NCBI RefSeq assembly: GCF_014489575.1
Contig: NZ_CP060789.1
Span: 3,596,001 to 3,660,000 of the forward strand
Origin: Tessaracoccus defluvii
Lineage (GTDB): Bacteria > Actinomycetota > Actinomycetes > Propionibacteriales > Propionibacteriaceae
Direction of reading: 5' to 3'
Length of the DNA: 64,000 nt
Below, piece after piece: positions 26,415 through 35,412 of the stretch (position 1 is its first letter; each line of letters opens with the position of its first letter). A program made the position numbers and the translations under genes. The notes beneath the pieces were generated by a model. It worked only from the letters and a program-made list of their open reading frames with translations. It was not told the origin of the DNA and ran no database searches.

Positions 26415-27368
26415 TCAGACGGCCTCCGGCTCCTTGGCCTCTGCCTCGATGGCCTCGCGGCGCACGGCGACCCGGTCCTCCACCTTGCTGAACAGGTACG
26501 ACGCGACGGTGCCGACGACGAGCATCGCGATGCCGAAGGCCAGCGCGACGCCGAGCGAGAGCCCGCTGTCGGCCAGCCCCTGCGTCGTGTAGGCGGGGAA
26601 CACCTTTGTGGGGAAGATCGCCAGCGACGACCCCACGACGAGGCCGAGGATCAGGTGGTACATCCGGGAGTAGTGGGTGTCGAACATCCAGGCGACGACC
26701 TTGGACGCCAGCAGCACGCACACGATGCCGCCGACGGCGATCGGGATGATCGTGGCGAGCTGCAGGGCGGCGATGTCGGCGGACATCTTGTCGTAGAGGT
26801 CGAAGAAGATGAGGAAGTTCGACGGGCTGAGGCCGGGCACGATGAGGCCCAGCCCGATGAGCGCGCCCGAGCCGAGCCACACGGGGATGCTGGGCGGCAC
26901 CGTCACGCTGGCCGAGTTGGCGACCAGCATGAGGACCATGATGCCGACGGCGGATCCGACGAGGATGCCCCAGTCGAGGCGGCTGCGGCCGCGCTTGCCC
27001 GCCTGCCTGAACAGGGAGGGGAAGGTGCCGATGACGAAGCCGATGAACAGCACGATGAACTGCGCCGCGTACGTCTCGAACGCCGCCTCCACCGCCTTGG
27101 CGAAGACGACGACGCCGAGCATGCCGCCGATGCCGACCGGGATGAAGTAGAGGACGTTCTTGACGAAGTTCTTCCTGATGTTCGCCAGGAACCGGATCAT
27201 CGGGCTGTAGATGTTGAAGATCACGGCGAGCACGCCGCCCGACAGGCCGGGCAGGATCGCGCCGACGCCCACCGCGAAACCCTTGAGGAGTCGGGCGAAC
27301 CAGCGGCCGACGCTGTCGGGTCCGGTGACCTCGGAGTCCTCGGGGTGGGGCTGGGTGGGCTCTGACAT
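26415..27368 (-). CDS. DUF368 polyprenyl-phosphate translocase (PopT-like)
   Basis: A 317-residue polytopic membrane protein of the DUF368 family, whose members recycle undecaprenyl phosphate across the cytoplasmic membrane for envelope synthesis. Both inverted-repeat halves carry the conserved loops: FAVGVGAILPGLSGGVLA near residues 31-48 and LGLIVPGLSPSNFLIFF near 172-188. About eight hydrophobic segments are visible, and the N-terminus is acidic. The function is inferred from the family. The 203 bp upstream (27369-27571), shared with a divergent gene, show nothing recognisable. Confidence 0.85.
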   Translation of the reverse strand: MSEPTQPHPEDSEVTGPDSVGRWFARLLKGFAVGVGAILPGLSGGVLAVIFNIYSPMIRFLANIRKNFVKNVLYFIPVGIGGMLGVVVFAKAVEAAFETYAAQFIVLFIGFVIGTFPSLFRQAGKRGRSRLDWGILVGSAVGIMVLMLVANSASVTVPPSIPVWLGSGALIGLGLIVPGLSPSNFLIFFDLYDKMSADIAALQLATIIPIAVGGIVCVLLASKVVAWMFDTHYSRMYHLILGLVVGSSLAIFPTKVFPAYTTQGLADSGLSLGVALAFGIAMLVVGTVASYLFSKVEDRVAVRREAIEAEAKEPEAV

Positions 27369-27571
27369 GCGGGTGCTCCCGGGCCGGTGGTGGGTGAACA
27401 GCTACCCAGCCTACGAGCCGGAGGCGACGCAGCCAAAGCAGGAGCCTTGCCCGAAGACCACGGTCGGAGTAGTTTTCCCCACATGTACACCCTGCTCTGA
27501 GCCCGGCGACGCCTCGGGCCCCGTTCGGCCCGCCACCTCCCCCTCCCACATCACGCTCACCAGGACCCACC

Positions 27572-28633
27572 ATGACGACCATCCACCGCTTCGGCCTGCC
27601 GACGCATCACACCGATCCCGCGTGGGTCGAGTACACGGCGCTGGGCCGCGCCCAGGACCGCGAATACTTCGGCCCCGGCTGGGACGCCAGCCCCGAAGCG
27701 ATCCTCGACCGGGCCCGCCGCAGCCTGGACCGGCATGAGGTGCACCGCTTCCTCGCCCGGCGTGACGGCGACGCCGTCGGCTGCGCCATGGTGCGCCGCA
27801 ACCTGCTTGACGACCCGGACGCCGTCGACGTTTCGGTCTACGTCCTGCCCGGGCACCGACGGAGCGGCGTCGGCTCAGCCCTGGCGGCGGCGGTGCGTGA
27901 GTTGGTCGGCGACCTGCCCGTCACCCGCGCCACCGCCTGGCTGCTCGCCCCCATCCCGACCGGTGAGGTGCTGCGCCCGCCGAACGGCGTCGGCGCCGTC
28001 CCCGCCGACGACCCCGGCGTCCGGCTCGCGCTCGACAACGGCTTCGAGCTGCTGCAGGTCGAGCGGGTCAGCCGCTTCGACTTCGCCGCCCCGCTGCAGG
28101 ATCCGGCCGAGGCACTGGCCGCGGCCAGCGCCGTCGCCGGCGACGACTTCGAGGTGATCTCGTGGGAGGGCGCCGCGCCGGCCGATATGCGCGCCGACCT
28201 GGCGGTCCTGCAGCAGCGGATGAGCATCGACCCGCCGTCGGGTGACCTCACCGTCGTGGAGTCCAGATGGGACGCGGAACGGGTCCGCTACGAGGACGAG
28301 CGGCTGCTGCCGACGATGCGCCGGTGGCGCACCGTCGTGCGGCACCGACCCACTGGCCAGGTCGTCGGGCTCACGGAACTGAACCGGGAACTCACGAACC
28401 CGGAGGGCTTTGTCGCGCAGGAGGACACGATCGTCCTGCCCAAGTTCCGCGGCCACCGCCTGGGGATGCTGATCAAGGCGGCGAACCTGGAGTTCGTCCG
28501 CGCCGTCCTGCCCGGCGCGGGCTCCGTGATCACCTGGAATGCGGAGGAGAACCGGCACATGCTGGCGGTCAACGAGGCGCTGGGATTCCGGCCGATCCTT
28601 GTCGAGGGGGCCTTCGAGCGTCCGCTGAGCTGA
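27572..28633 (+). CDS. GNAT acetyltransferase with two GNAT domains
   Basis: A 353-residue protein with tandem GNAT folds, as in mycothiol synthase-like proteins. The first acetyl-CoA loop is VLPGHRRSGVGSALAAAV (about residues 91-108); the second is VLPKFRGHRLGMLIKA (about 290-305), followed by TWNAEENRHMLAVNEALGF, the usual GNAT C-terminal signature. Only the second looks fully conserved. ATG 27572 is the first in frame. Acceptor unknown; mycothiol synthase itself is not supported by any specific motif I can see. Confidence 0.8.
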   Translation: MTTIHRFGLPTHHTDPAWVEYTALGRAQDREYFGPGWDASPEAILDRARRSLDRHEVHRFLARRDGDAVGCAMVRRNLLDDPDAVDVSVYVLPGHRRSGVGSALAAAVRELVGDLPVTRATAWLLAPIPTGEVLRPPNGVGAVPADDPGVRLALDNGFELLQVERVSRFDFAAPLQDPAEALAAASAVAGDDFEVISWEGAAPADMRADLAVLQQRMSIDPPSGDLTVVESRWDAERVRYEDERLLPTMRRWRTVVRHRPTGQVVGLTELNRELTNPEGFVAQEDTIVLPKFRGHRLGMLIKAANLEFVRAVLPGAGSVITWNAEENRHMLAVNEALGFRPILVEGAFERPLS

Positions 28634-28697
28634 GCCGAACGGGCGTCGGCGTGCGTGGCGCCGCCGGAGCTCCGGCGGTCGCCGCTACGGTGACGCC

Positions 28698-29054
28698 ATG
28701 GCCACCACCCGACGCGTCCGCGCCTCGCGTCGCCGCGCCCGCCGGGTCGCGGCGTCCGGCAGCGACCTGACCGCCGACGAGTGGTTCCTGATCCTCGACG
28801 CCTGGCGGGCCTGCGCCTACTGCGGCGCAGACGGTGCTGCGCTCCAGAAGGACTGCGTGCTGCCCATCTCCCGCGGCGGCCGCTACACGCTCGACAACGT
28901 GGTGCCGGCCTGCGCCTCCTGCAACGCCAGCAAGTGCAACTCGGAGGTCACCACCTGGATGCGGCGGCACCGGCTGGACGAGTCGGACTTCCTGGTCCGC
29001 TGGGCCGAGACGATGCAGGTGTTGAGGGCCGCTTCTGACGGATCGCCCGGCTAG
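28698..29054 (+). CDS. Small HNH-endonuclease-fold protein
   Basis: A 118-residue protein with a basic N-terminus (about ten Arg in the first 20 residues) and an HNH domain: CAYCG, DCVLPISRGGRYTLDNV, and CASCNASK, so the structural zinc Cys pairs are intact. The first catalytic position, usually His in DHVxPxSRGG, is Cys here (DCVLP). The protein may be a related HNH subfamily or a catalytically altered member. It lies 52 bp before the SWIM gene on the same strand and could be part of that locus, though with a proper intergenic gap. Confidence 0.75.
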   Translation: MATTRRVRASRRRARRVAASGSDLTADEWFLILDAWRACAYCGADGAALQKDCVLPISRGGRYTLDNVVPACASCNASKCNSEVTTWMRRHRLDESDFLVRWAETMQVLRAASDGSPG

Positions 29055-29106
29055 AGTACGAACGCCGCCGGCCTGGGCCGGCCGAAAGACCGGGGAGAGG
29101 AGCGCC

Positions 29107-30396
29107 GTGGCTCGCTGGACCGAGGCACAGGTGCTGGCCGCCGCGCCCGACACCTCGTCCGTGGCCGCCGCCCGCAAGCTCGCCAAGCCCGGCCCCTGGA
29201 CAGAGACAGGGGCCAACGAGATCCTCGTCTGGGGCAGCTGTCAGGGAAGCGGCAAGAATCCGTATCAGGTGAGCATCGACCTGGAGGGCCCCGCCTACCG
29301 CTGCTCCTGCCCGAGCCGGAAGTTCCCCTGCAAACACGCCCTCGCGCTGCTCCTGCTGTGGGCCGGCGGCCTGGTGGGGGAGGGGGCCGAGGCGGCCGGC
29401 TTCGCCCAGGAGTGGGCAGACAAGCGGGCCACCCGCAGCGAGGCCCGCACCGTCCGCGCCGAGGCACCCGCCGACCCGGAGGCGCAGGCCAGGCGCCTCG
29501 CCGAGCGGATCGCCCGGATGGACGCCGGCGTCGACGACCTCATCCTCTGGCTCACCGACCTCGTCCGTGCCGGGCTGGTCACCGCCCGCACCCAGCCCTA
29601 CGCCTTCTGGGACCGCGCCGCGGCCCGCCTCGTCGACGCCCAGCTTCCCGGCCTCGCCGACCGCGTCCGCGAGCTCGCCACCCACGCCGCGGGAGAGGCC
29701 TGGGCCGACGACCTGCTCCGCCACCTCGGACGACTGTGGCTGCTCGCCCAGGCCTGGCGCCGTCGGGACGAACTGCCCGCACCGCTGGCCGCCGACCTGC
29801 GTGCCGCCGTCGGGTGGTCGACGCAGCGCGAACAGCTGAGCGACGGCGAGACCCGCACCGACACGTGGCAGGTGCTCGGCGCTTTCCGCACGACGGACGG
29901 GCCGCTCCAGCAGCAGCGCACCTGGGTCCGGGCCGACGGCGGGCCCGTCGGGCTGATCCTCGAGACGGCAGGGCCGGGCCAGGCCCTCGGCATCCCGCAG
30001 CTGGCCGGCGCCCGCCTCGCCGGCACGGCCGCCTGGTACCCGGGCAACGCCCCGGCCCGGCTCTACTTCCCGGAACCGCCCACCCCGGTCGAGCCCGCCA
30101 CGGACGCCGGGCCCGCCGTCACCGTCGCCGAGGCGCGGGCCCAGGTGGCCACGGCCCTCGCCGGGGTCCCCTGGCGGGACCGGTTCCCCGTCACCCTCGC
30201 AGCAGCCCGCTTCCGCCACGACCCGCAGGCCGTCGTCGACGCTGCGGGCGACGCCTTCGCGCTCACCGCGGACACGAACCTCATCCTGCTCCTCGCGCTG
30301 ACGGGTGGGCACCCCCACGACGTGTTCGGAGAGCTGGAGGCGGGGCGGTTCCGCCCGCTCACCCTCGCCCTCGACGGGAAGACGGTGGCGCTGTGA
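29107..30396 (+). CDS. SWIM zinc-finger protein, first gene of the five-gene cassette
   Basis: A 429-residue protein. The SWIM zinc finger CxCx(n)CxH is visible as YRCSCPSRKFPCKHALALLL, about residues 65-84; SWIM domains bind DNA or protein partners. The rest has no family I can name with confidence and is alpha-rich. It starts at GTG 29107 and overlaps the next gene by 4 bases (GTGA at 30393-30396). In Actinobacteria such SWIM genes recur beside DUF5691, MoxR, DUF5682 and VWA genes, as here. Function of the set is unknown. Confidence 0.85.
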   Translation: MARWTEAQVLAAAPDTSSVAAARKLAKPGPWTETGANEILVWGSCQGSGKNPYQVSIDLEGPAYRCSCPSRKFPCKHALALLLLWAGGLVGEGAEAAGFAQEWADKRATRSEARTVRAEAPADPEAQARRLAERIARMDAGVDDLILWLTDLVRAGLVTARTQPYAFWDRAAARLVDAQLPGLADRVRELATHAAGEAWADDLLRHLGRLWLLAQAWRRRDELPAPLAADLRAAVGWSTQREQLSDGETRTDTWQVLGAFRTTDGPLQQQRTWVRADGGPVGLILETAGPGQALGIPQLAGARLAGTAAWYPGNAPARLYFPEPPTPVEPATDAGPAVTVAEARAQVATALAGVPWRDRFPVTLAAARFRHDPQAVVDAAGDAFALTADTNLILLLALTGGHPHDVFGELEAGRFRPLTLALDGKTVAL

Positions 30397-31924
30397 GCGT
30401 GGAGGCATGGATGCGCTCGGTCGAGGCCACCGCACTCGTCGGCACAGGCCGCCGCGCACCGGGCCCCGTTCCTCCCATCGGCATCGCGCCCGTCGACGAC
30501 GGTGACCCGCAGACGCAGCTCCTCGACCAGGCCGCCGTCCTCGACGTCCTGACCCGCGCGGCCGCCACCCCCGACCGCCGGGAGCCCGAGGCGCCGTGCC
30601 CTCCGCAGGCCCGGCCGGCCGCCCCGCCGGAAGCGGAGCAGCTGCTGAGGCTGCTGATCCACCAGCCACCGCTCAAGGGGAACGAGCGGCTGCGCGCCAT
30701 CGAGCACTGGCTCACGCGCTGCGCCGGCTCCGGATACTCGGTGCCCGTCGCGTTGCTGCCCGACCTGCTCACCCTCGCGCGCCAGGACTCGGTGCTCCGG
30801 CCTGCCCTGCGCGCCTCCTGGGACCAGCGGGGCGCGTGGCTCGCCAGCCGCTTCGAGCCCACCCTCGTCGATCCCGGCAGCGGGCCCGACGGCGACCTCG
30901 ATGTGGACGGCTGGCGCAAGCTGTCGGCGAAGGAGGCGACGTCGCGGCTGACCGAGCTCAGGGATGTGGACGCGGCGGCCGGCCTCGCCCGCCTGGTCGA
31001 GCTGTGGCCTGGCTACAGCGCCAAAGAGCGCGGCCAGGTGATCGACGCCCTCGGCACGGGCCTGTCGCTCGACGACGCGTCGTTCCTCGAGGCGGCGCTG
31101 GATGACAAGGGGAAGGCCACCCGCGAGGCCGCCGCTCGGCTCCTTGCCCGGCTTCCCGGCAGCGGGCTGGTCTCCCGCATGTCTGCGCGGCTCCGCTCCC
31201 TGATCGACGTGACCGAGGTCCCGCGGGGCGGGGACTCGGCCGGGTCCTCGGCAGGACGTCGACGGTGGTCAGGGTCGTGCCCCCGGCCGAGGTGGACGCG
31301 GCCGGCGTCCGCGACGGCCTCCGGCCGCAGGCCACCGACCCGGACCGGCGCCACTGGCTGTGTCAGATCCTGGAGGCCGCGGACCCGCGGACGCTGAACG
31401 AGGTGTCCGGCCTCCCGCCGCAGGAACTGGTCGAGGCCCTCGAACTCGACGAGCAGGTCGCTGCGGCGCTGGCCACGGCCGTCGCCAGGCACGCAGACCG
31501 CGAGTGGGCCGCCGCGCTGCTTCCCCATCCGAGCCTCAGGAACGGGAGGGACCTGGCGCTGCTCCTCGACCCGGCCCAGCGCGACGCGTGGCTGATCGGG
31601 CTCATCCGCACCGCTCCCCCCGCCGAGGCGGCGCATGCGCTGCTGAACGTTCCGCGCCCCTGGGTGAAGCCCGTCGCTGCCGTCGTCATCGACCGGCTGA
31701 TCTCCGACAAGGACCGCGGCCACTTCCTCCTGGGCGTCGCCTCGATGCCGGACGGCTTCGGCCCGGACGCCCTGCCGCTGCTGGCCACCCTGCCCGCCGA
31801 CCTCCCCGCCGACCTCGGCGGCATCACGCTGCGCGCAGCCCGCCAGTTCCTGATCTTCAACCAGACCATCGACGAGGCGTTCGCCTCAACCCAGCCACCG
31901 CACCTGCAGGAGGAACACGCGTGA
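30393..31924 (+). CDS. DUF5691-type helical protein (apparent frameshift)
   Basis: A protein of about 510 residues once one base is restored. The first frame starts at GTG 30393 (SVEAWMRSVEATALVGTGRR) and keeps family-like sequence to about 31214 (LIDVTEVPRGG). The -1 frame takes over as VVRVVPPAEVDAAGVRDG through the end. The break lies between 31215 and 31262 in a G-rich stretch. Repeated helix-turn-helix-rich segments (KATREAAARLLARLPGSGL) suggest a HEAT-like solenoid scaffold; this is inference. It overlaps both neighbours by 4 bases, so expression is coupled. Confidence 0.75.
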
Positions 31925-33021
31925 GCACCACCACCGAATCGGTCCTTCGCGCCCATGCCGAGCAGGCGTATGCCGCAGAGCTCGAGGCGCTCGCCGCCGT
32001 CGACGACCGGCCCCGCCCGCCCCGCTGGCGGCTGTCGCCGTGGGCCGTGGCGACCTACCTGCTGGGCGGCACGCTGGCAGACGGCACCATCATCACGCCG
32101 AAGTACCTCGGCAACCGGCGCCTCATCGAGATCGCCATCGCGTCGCTGGCCACCGACCGGGCGCTGCTGCTGCTGGGCGTCCCCGGCACGGCGAAGTCAT
32201 GGGTCAGCGAACACCTCGCCGCCGCCGTCAGCGGCAATTCGACCCTGGTCGTGCAGGGCACCGCGGGCACGCCCGAGGAGGCCATCCGCTACGGCTGGAA
32301 CTACGCCCGCCTGCTCGCCGAGGGCCCGTCGACGGCGGCGTTGGTGCCCGGCCCCGTGATGCGCGCCATGGCCGACGGCGGCCTCGTCCGCGTCGAGGAG
32401 CTGACCCGCATCCCCGCCGACGTGCAGGACTCCCTCATCACGATCCTCAGCGAGAAGACGCTGCCGATCCCGGAGCTCGACACCGAGGTGCAGGCCGTGC
32501 GCGGCTTCAACCTCATCGCCACCGCAAACAATCGTGACAAGGGCGTCAACGACCTGTCGTCGGCCCTGCGCCGCCGCTTCACCACCGTCGTGCTTCCCCT
32601 GCCCGACTCGCTCGACCAGGAGGTGGAGATCGTCCAGACCCGCGTGGTCAGCCTCGGCGCCTCCCTCGAGCTGCCGGCCGATCTCGCCGCGCTCAGCGAG
32701 ATCCGCCGCGTCGTCACCGTCATGCGTGAACTCCGCTCCGGCGTCACGGCGGACGGCCGCACCACCATCAAGTCGCCGACGTCGACCCTCTCGACCGCCG
32801 AGGCGATCTCCGTGATGACCAGCGGGCTGAGCCTCGCCGCTCACTTCGGCGACGGCGCCGTCGGCGCGCACGACGTCGCGGCCGGCCTCGTCGGGGCCGT
32901 CGTCAAGGACCCGGTGCAGGACACCGTCGTGTGGCGCGAGTACCTGGAGACCGTGGTGCGGAACCGGCCCGAGTGGGCCGACCTGTACCGCGCGTGCCGT
33001 GACCTCGACGTGGCCGGCTGA
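31921..33021 (+). CDS. MoxR-family AAA+ ATPase
   Basis: A 366-residue AAA+ ATPase. Walker A is GVPGTAKSW (about residues 87-95), with Ala where most P-loops have Gly before the Lys. The Walker B position reads LVRVEELTR, Glu-Glu instead of Asp-Glu. Sensor 1 is LIATANNRD and the arginine-finger region is SSALRRRF. MoxR ATPases usually act with a VWA protein as a remodelling pair, and a VWA gene follows two genes later. GTG 31921 overlaps the upstream TGA. The Walker changes may be subfamily traits; ATPase activity is likely but unproven. Confidence 0.9.
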   Translation: MSTTTESVLRAHAEQAYAAELEALAAVDDRPRPPRWRLSPWAVATYLLGGTLADGTIITPKYLGNRRLIEIAIASLATDRALLLLGVPGTAKSWVSEHLAAAVSGNSTLVVQGTAGTPEEAIRYGWNYARLLAEGPSTAALVPGPVMRAMADGGLVRVEELTRIPADVQDSLITILSEKTLPIPELDTEVQAVRGFNLIATANNRDKGVNDLSSALRRRFTTVVLPLPDSLDQEVEIVQTRVVSLGASLELPADLAALSEIRRVVTVMRELRSGVTADGRTTIKSPTSTLSTAEAISVMTSGLSLAAHFGDGAVGAHDVAAGLVGAVVKDPVQDTVVWREYLETVVRNRPEWADLYRACRDLDVAG

Positions 33022-33057
33022 CATGCCATCCAGGCGGCCACCGCGGCAGGCGGCCCC

Positions 33058-35412
33058 ATGACGAGCGTCCACGTCCTGGGGGTGCGGCATCACGGGCCAG
33101 GGTCGGCGCGCTCCGTCGCCGAGGCCCTCGACGAGCTGCGCCCCGACCTGGTCCTGATCGAGGGCCCGCCCGAGCTCGACGCCCTGCACCCGCTGGCCGG
33201 CGACCCCGACCTGGTGCCGCCCGTCGCGGCGCTGGTCTACGCGTCCGACGAGCCGCAGCGCGCCAGCTTCTACCCCATGGCGGCGTTCTCCCCGGAATGG
33301 GTCGCGCTGCGGTGGGCCGCGGCGGCGGGGGTGCCGCAGAGGTTCATCGACCTGCCGGCCTCGCACCGCGTCGGGATCGTGCGCGCCGCAGCGGAGCGGG
33401 CCGCGGCCGAGGCCACCGGTGAAGAGGACGCTGACGAGGAGGACGCGGCGCTGCGCTTCGGGGACGCCGACGACGCCGCGCCGGCCGATGAGCCCGCGAC
33501 GGTGCCCGCCGACCCGATCACCACGCTGGCCCGCGTCGCCGGCTACGACGACCCCGAGCGCTGGTGGGAGGACGCCGTCGAGCAGCGCTCCGGCTCCGCC
33601 CTCGAGCGCTTCGCCGCCATCGCCGAAGGGATCGCGGAGCTGCGCGCCGACGAGGACGGCGACCCCGGCGTCCGCGACGACGACGGCGAACTCGACTTCG
33701 ACGCCCTCGAACATCCGCTCGGCCGCCCCATGACCGGGCTGCGCGAGGCGGCCATGCGGCGCGAGCTGCGCGCCGCCATGAAGGAGGGGCACGACACGAT
33801 CGTCGTCGTCTGCGGAGCCTGGCATGCCCCCGCGCTCGACCCGGCCGCGTTCCCGCCCGTCGCGCACGACTCCCGGCTGCTCCGCGGGCTGCCGAAGGCG
33901 AAGATGTCGGCGGCCTGGGTGCCGTGGACGGCGAACCGGCTCTCGCTGGCCTCCGGCTACGGGGCCGGCGTCACGTCGCCCGGCTGGTACCGCCACCTGT
34001 TCGACCACTGGGCCACCGGCGCCGACCACGACGCCGCCCTCGGCTGGCTCGTCCGCGTCGCCCGCGAGCTGCGGGCCCAGGGGATCGACGCGTCCACCGC
34101 GTCCGTCGTCGACGCGGCCCGCCTCGCCACCAACCTCGCCGCGCTCCGCGGACGTCCCAGCCCCGGCCTGACCGAGCTGTACGACGCGGCCCTCGGGGTC
34201 CTCGCCGACGGCAACCCGCTACCCCTGCAACTGGTGGACGACGCGCTGGTCGTCGGGCATGACCTCGGCTCCGTGCCCGAGTCGGCGCCGCTCGTGCCGC
34301 TCGCGGCCGACCTGGCGAAGGCGCAGAAGTCCACCCGGCTCAAGCCCGGCGCCGCGCAGCAGCTGGTCACCCTCGACCTGCGCACCGACGCCGGCCGCGC
34401 CCGGTCGCTGCTGCTGCACCGGCTGCGGCTGCTCGACATCGACTGGGGCGAGATCGCCTACGCGACCCGCACCACCGGCACCTTCAAGGAACAGTGGCAG
34501 CTCGAGTGGCGCCCCGAACTGGCGATCGCGCTGGTCGAGGCGTCGCTGTTCGGCACCACCATCCTCGGCGCGGCGACGGCGAAGGCGGCCCACCTCGCAG
34601 CCGACGCGTCGGTGCCGGAACTGTCGCGCCTGATCGACCGGTGTCTGGTCGCCGAGATCCCCGTCCACGAGGTCGTGGCACGGCTCGCCGAGCTGACCGC
34701 CGTCCACACCGACGTCCTGGACCTGCTCGATTCCATCGAGCCGCTCGCCCGCGTCAGCCGGTACGGCACCGTGCGCCGCGTCGACACCGACGAGGTCGTC
34801 GCCGTCCTGCGCACCATCGTCGTGCGGGCCTGCGTGGGGCTTCCCGTCGCGGCCGCGGCGATCGACGCGGGGGAGGCGGCCCGGCTCCTGCGGGCCGTCG
34901 ACTCCGCCCACGCCGGGCTGACCCTGATCGAGGACGAGGACCTCCTCGCGCAGTGGCACGCGGCGCTCGGCGTCGTCGCCGCCCGCGATCAGATCCCCGG
35001 CCTCGTCGCGGGGCGCGCCACCCGGCTGCTGCTCGATGCGGGCCTGCTGGAGCGCGACGCCGTCGCCGTCTCGATGCGGCGCTGGCTGTCGCTCGCGCAC
35101 GACCCCGGCGACGCGGCGGGCTGGCTGGACGGCTTCCTCGCCGGCTCCGCCGTCATCCTCGTGCACGACCCTGCGCTGCTGTCCATCGTCGACGGCTGGG
35201 TCGCCCAGGTCGAGCCCGAGGCGTTCGACGATCTGCTGCCGCTGCTGCGCCGCACATTCTCCGAGTTCGCCAAGCCAGAACGGCGGATGATCGGCGAGCG
35301 TGTCTCCCGCGGCGCGGTCGTCGAGGCGGCGCCCGCCGAACTGCGGCTGGAGGCCGCCGGCCCGGCCCTCGCCACCGTCGCCGGGCTGCTCGGCTGGAAG
35401 GAGTCCGCATGA
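33058..35412 (+). CDS. DUF5682 family protein, possible ChaN/EreA/TIKI-like hydrolase
   Basis: A 784-residue cytosolic protein. Near the N-terminus is GVRHHGPGSARSVAEAL (residues 7-23), then DLVLIEGPPE (about 33-42), and later VVVCGAWHAPAL (about 249-260). This order, Gly-x-x-His, acidic strand, Gly-x-x-His, resembles the active-site layout of the EreA/ChaN/TraB (TIKI) superfamily; that link is inference. The other 500 residues are helical with no motif I recognise. It starts 36 bp after the MoxR gene and overlaps the VWA gene by 4 bases, so it is probably the client or effector of the MoxR-VWA pair. Confidence 0.8.
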   Translation: MTSVHVLGVRHHGPGSARSVAEALDELRPDLVLIEGPPELDALHPLAGDPDLVPPVAALVYASDEPQRASFYPMAAFSPEWVALRWAAAAGVPQRFIDLPASHRVGIVRAAAERAAAEATGEEDADEEDAALRFGDADDAAPADEPATVPADPITTLARVAGYDDPERWWEDAVEQRSGSALERFAAIAEGIAELRADEDGDPGVRDDDGELDFDALEHPLGRPMTGLREAAMRRELRAAMKEGHDTIVVVCGAWHAPALDPAAFPPVAHDSRLLRGLPKAKMSAAWVPWTANRLSLASGYGAGVTSPGWYRHLFDHWATGADHDAALGWLVRVARELRAQGIDASTASVVDAARLATNLAALRGRPSPGLTELYDAALGVLADGNPLPLQLVDDALVVGHDLGSVPESAPLVPLAADLAKAQKSTRLKPGAAQQLVTLDLRTDAGRARSLLLHRLRLLDIDWGEIAYATRTTGTFKEQWQLEWRPELAIALVEASLFGTTILGAATAKAAHLAADASVPELSRLIDRCLVAEIPVHEVVARLAELTAVHTDVLDLLDSIEPLARVSRYGTVRRVDTDEVVAVLRTIVVRACVGLPVAAAAIDAGEAARLLRAVDSAHAGLTLIEDEDLLAQWHAALGVVAARDQIPGLVAGRATRLLLDAGLLERDAVAVSMRRWLSLAHDPGDAAGWLDGFLAGSAVILVHDPALLSIVDGWVAQVEPEAFDDLLPLLRRTFSEFAKPERRMIGERVSRGAVVEAAPAELRLEAAGPALATVAGLLGWKESA

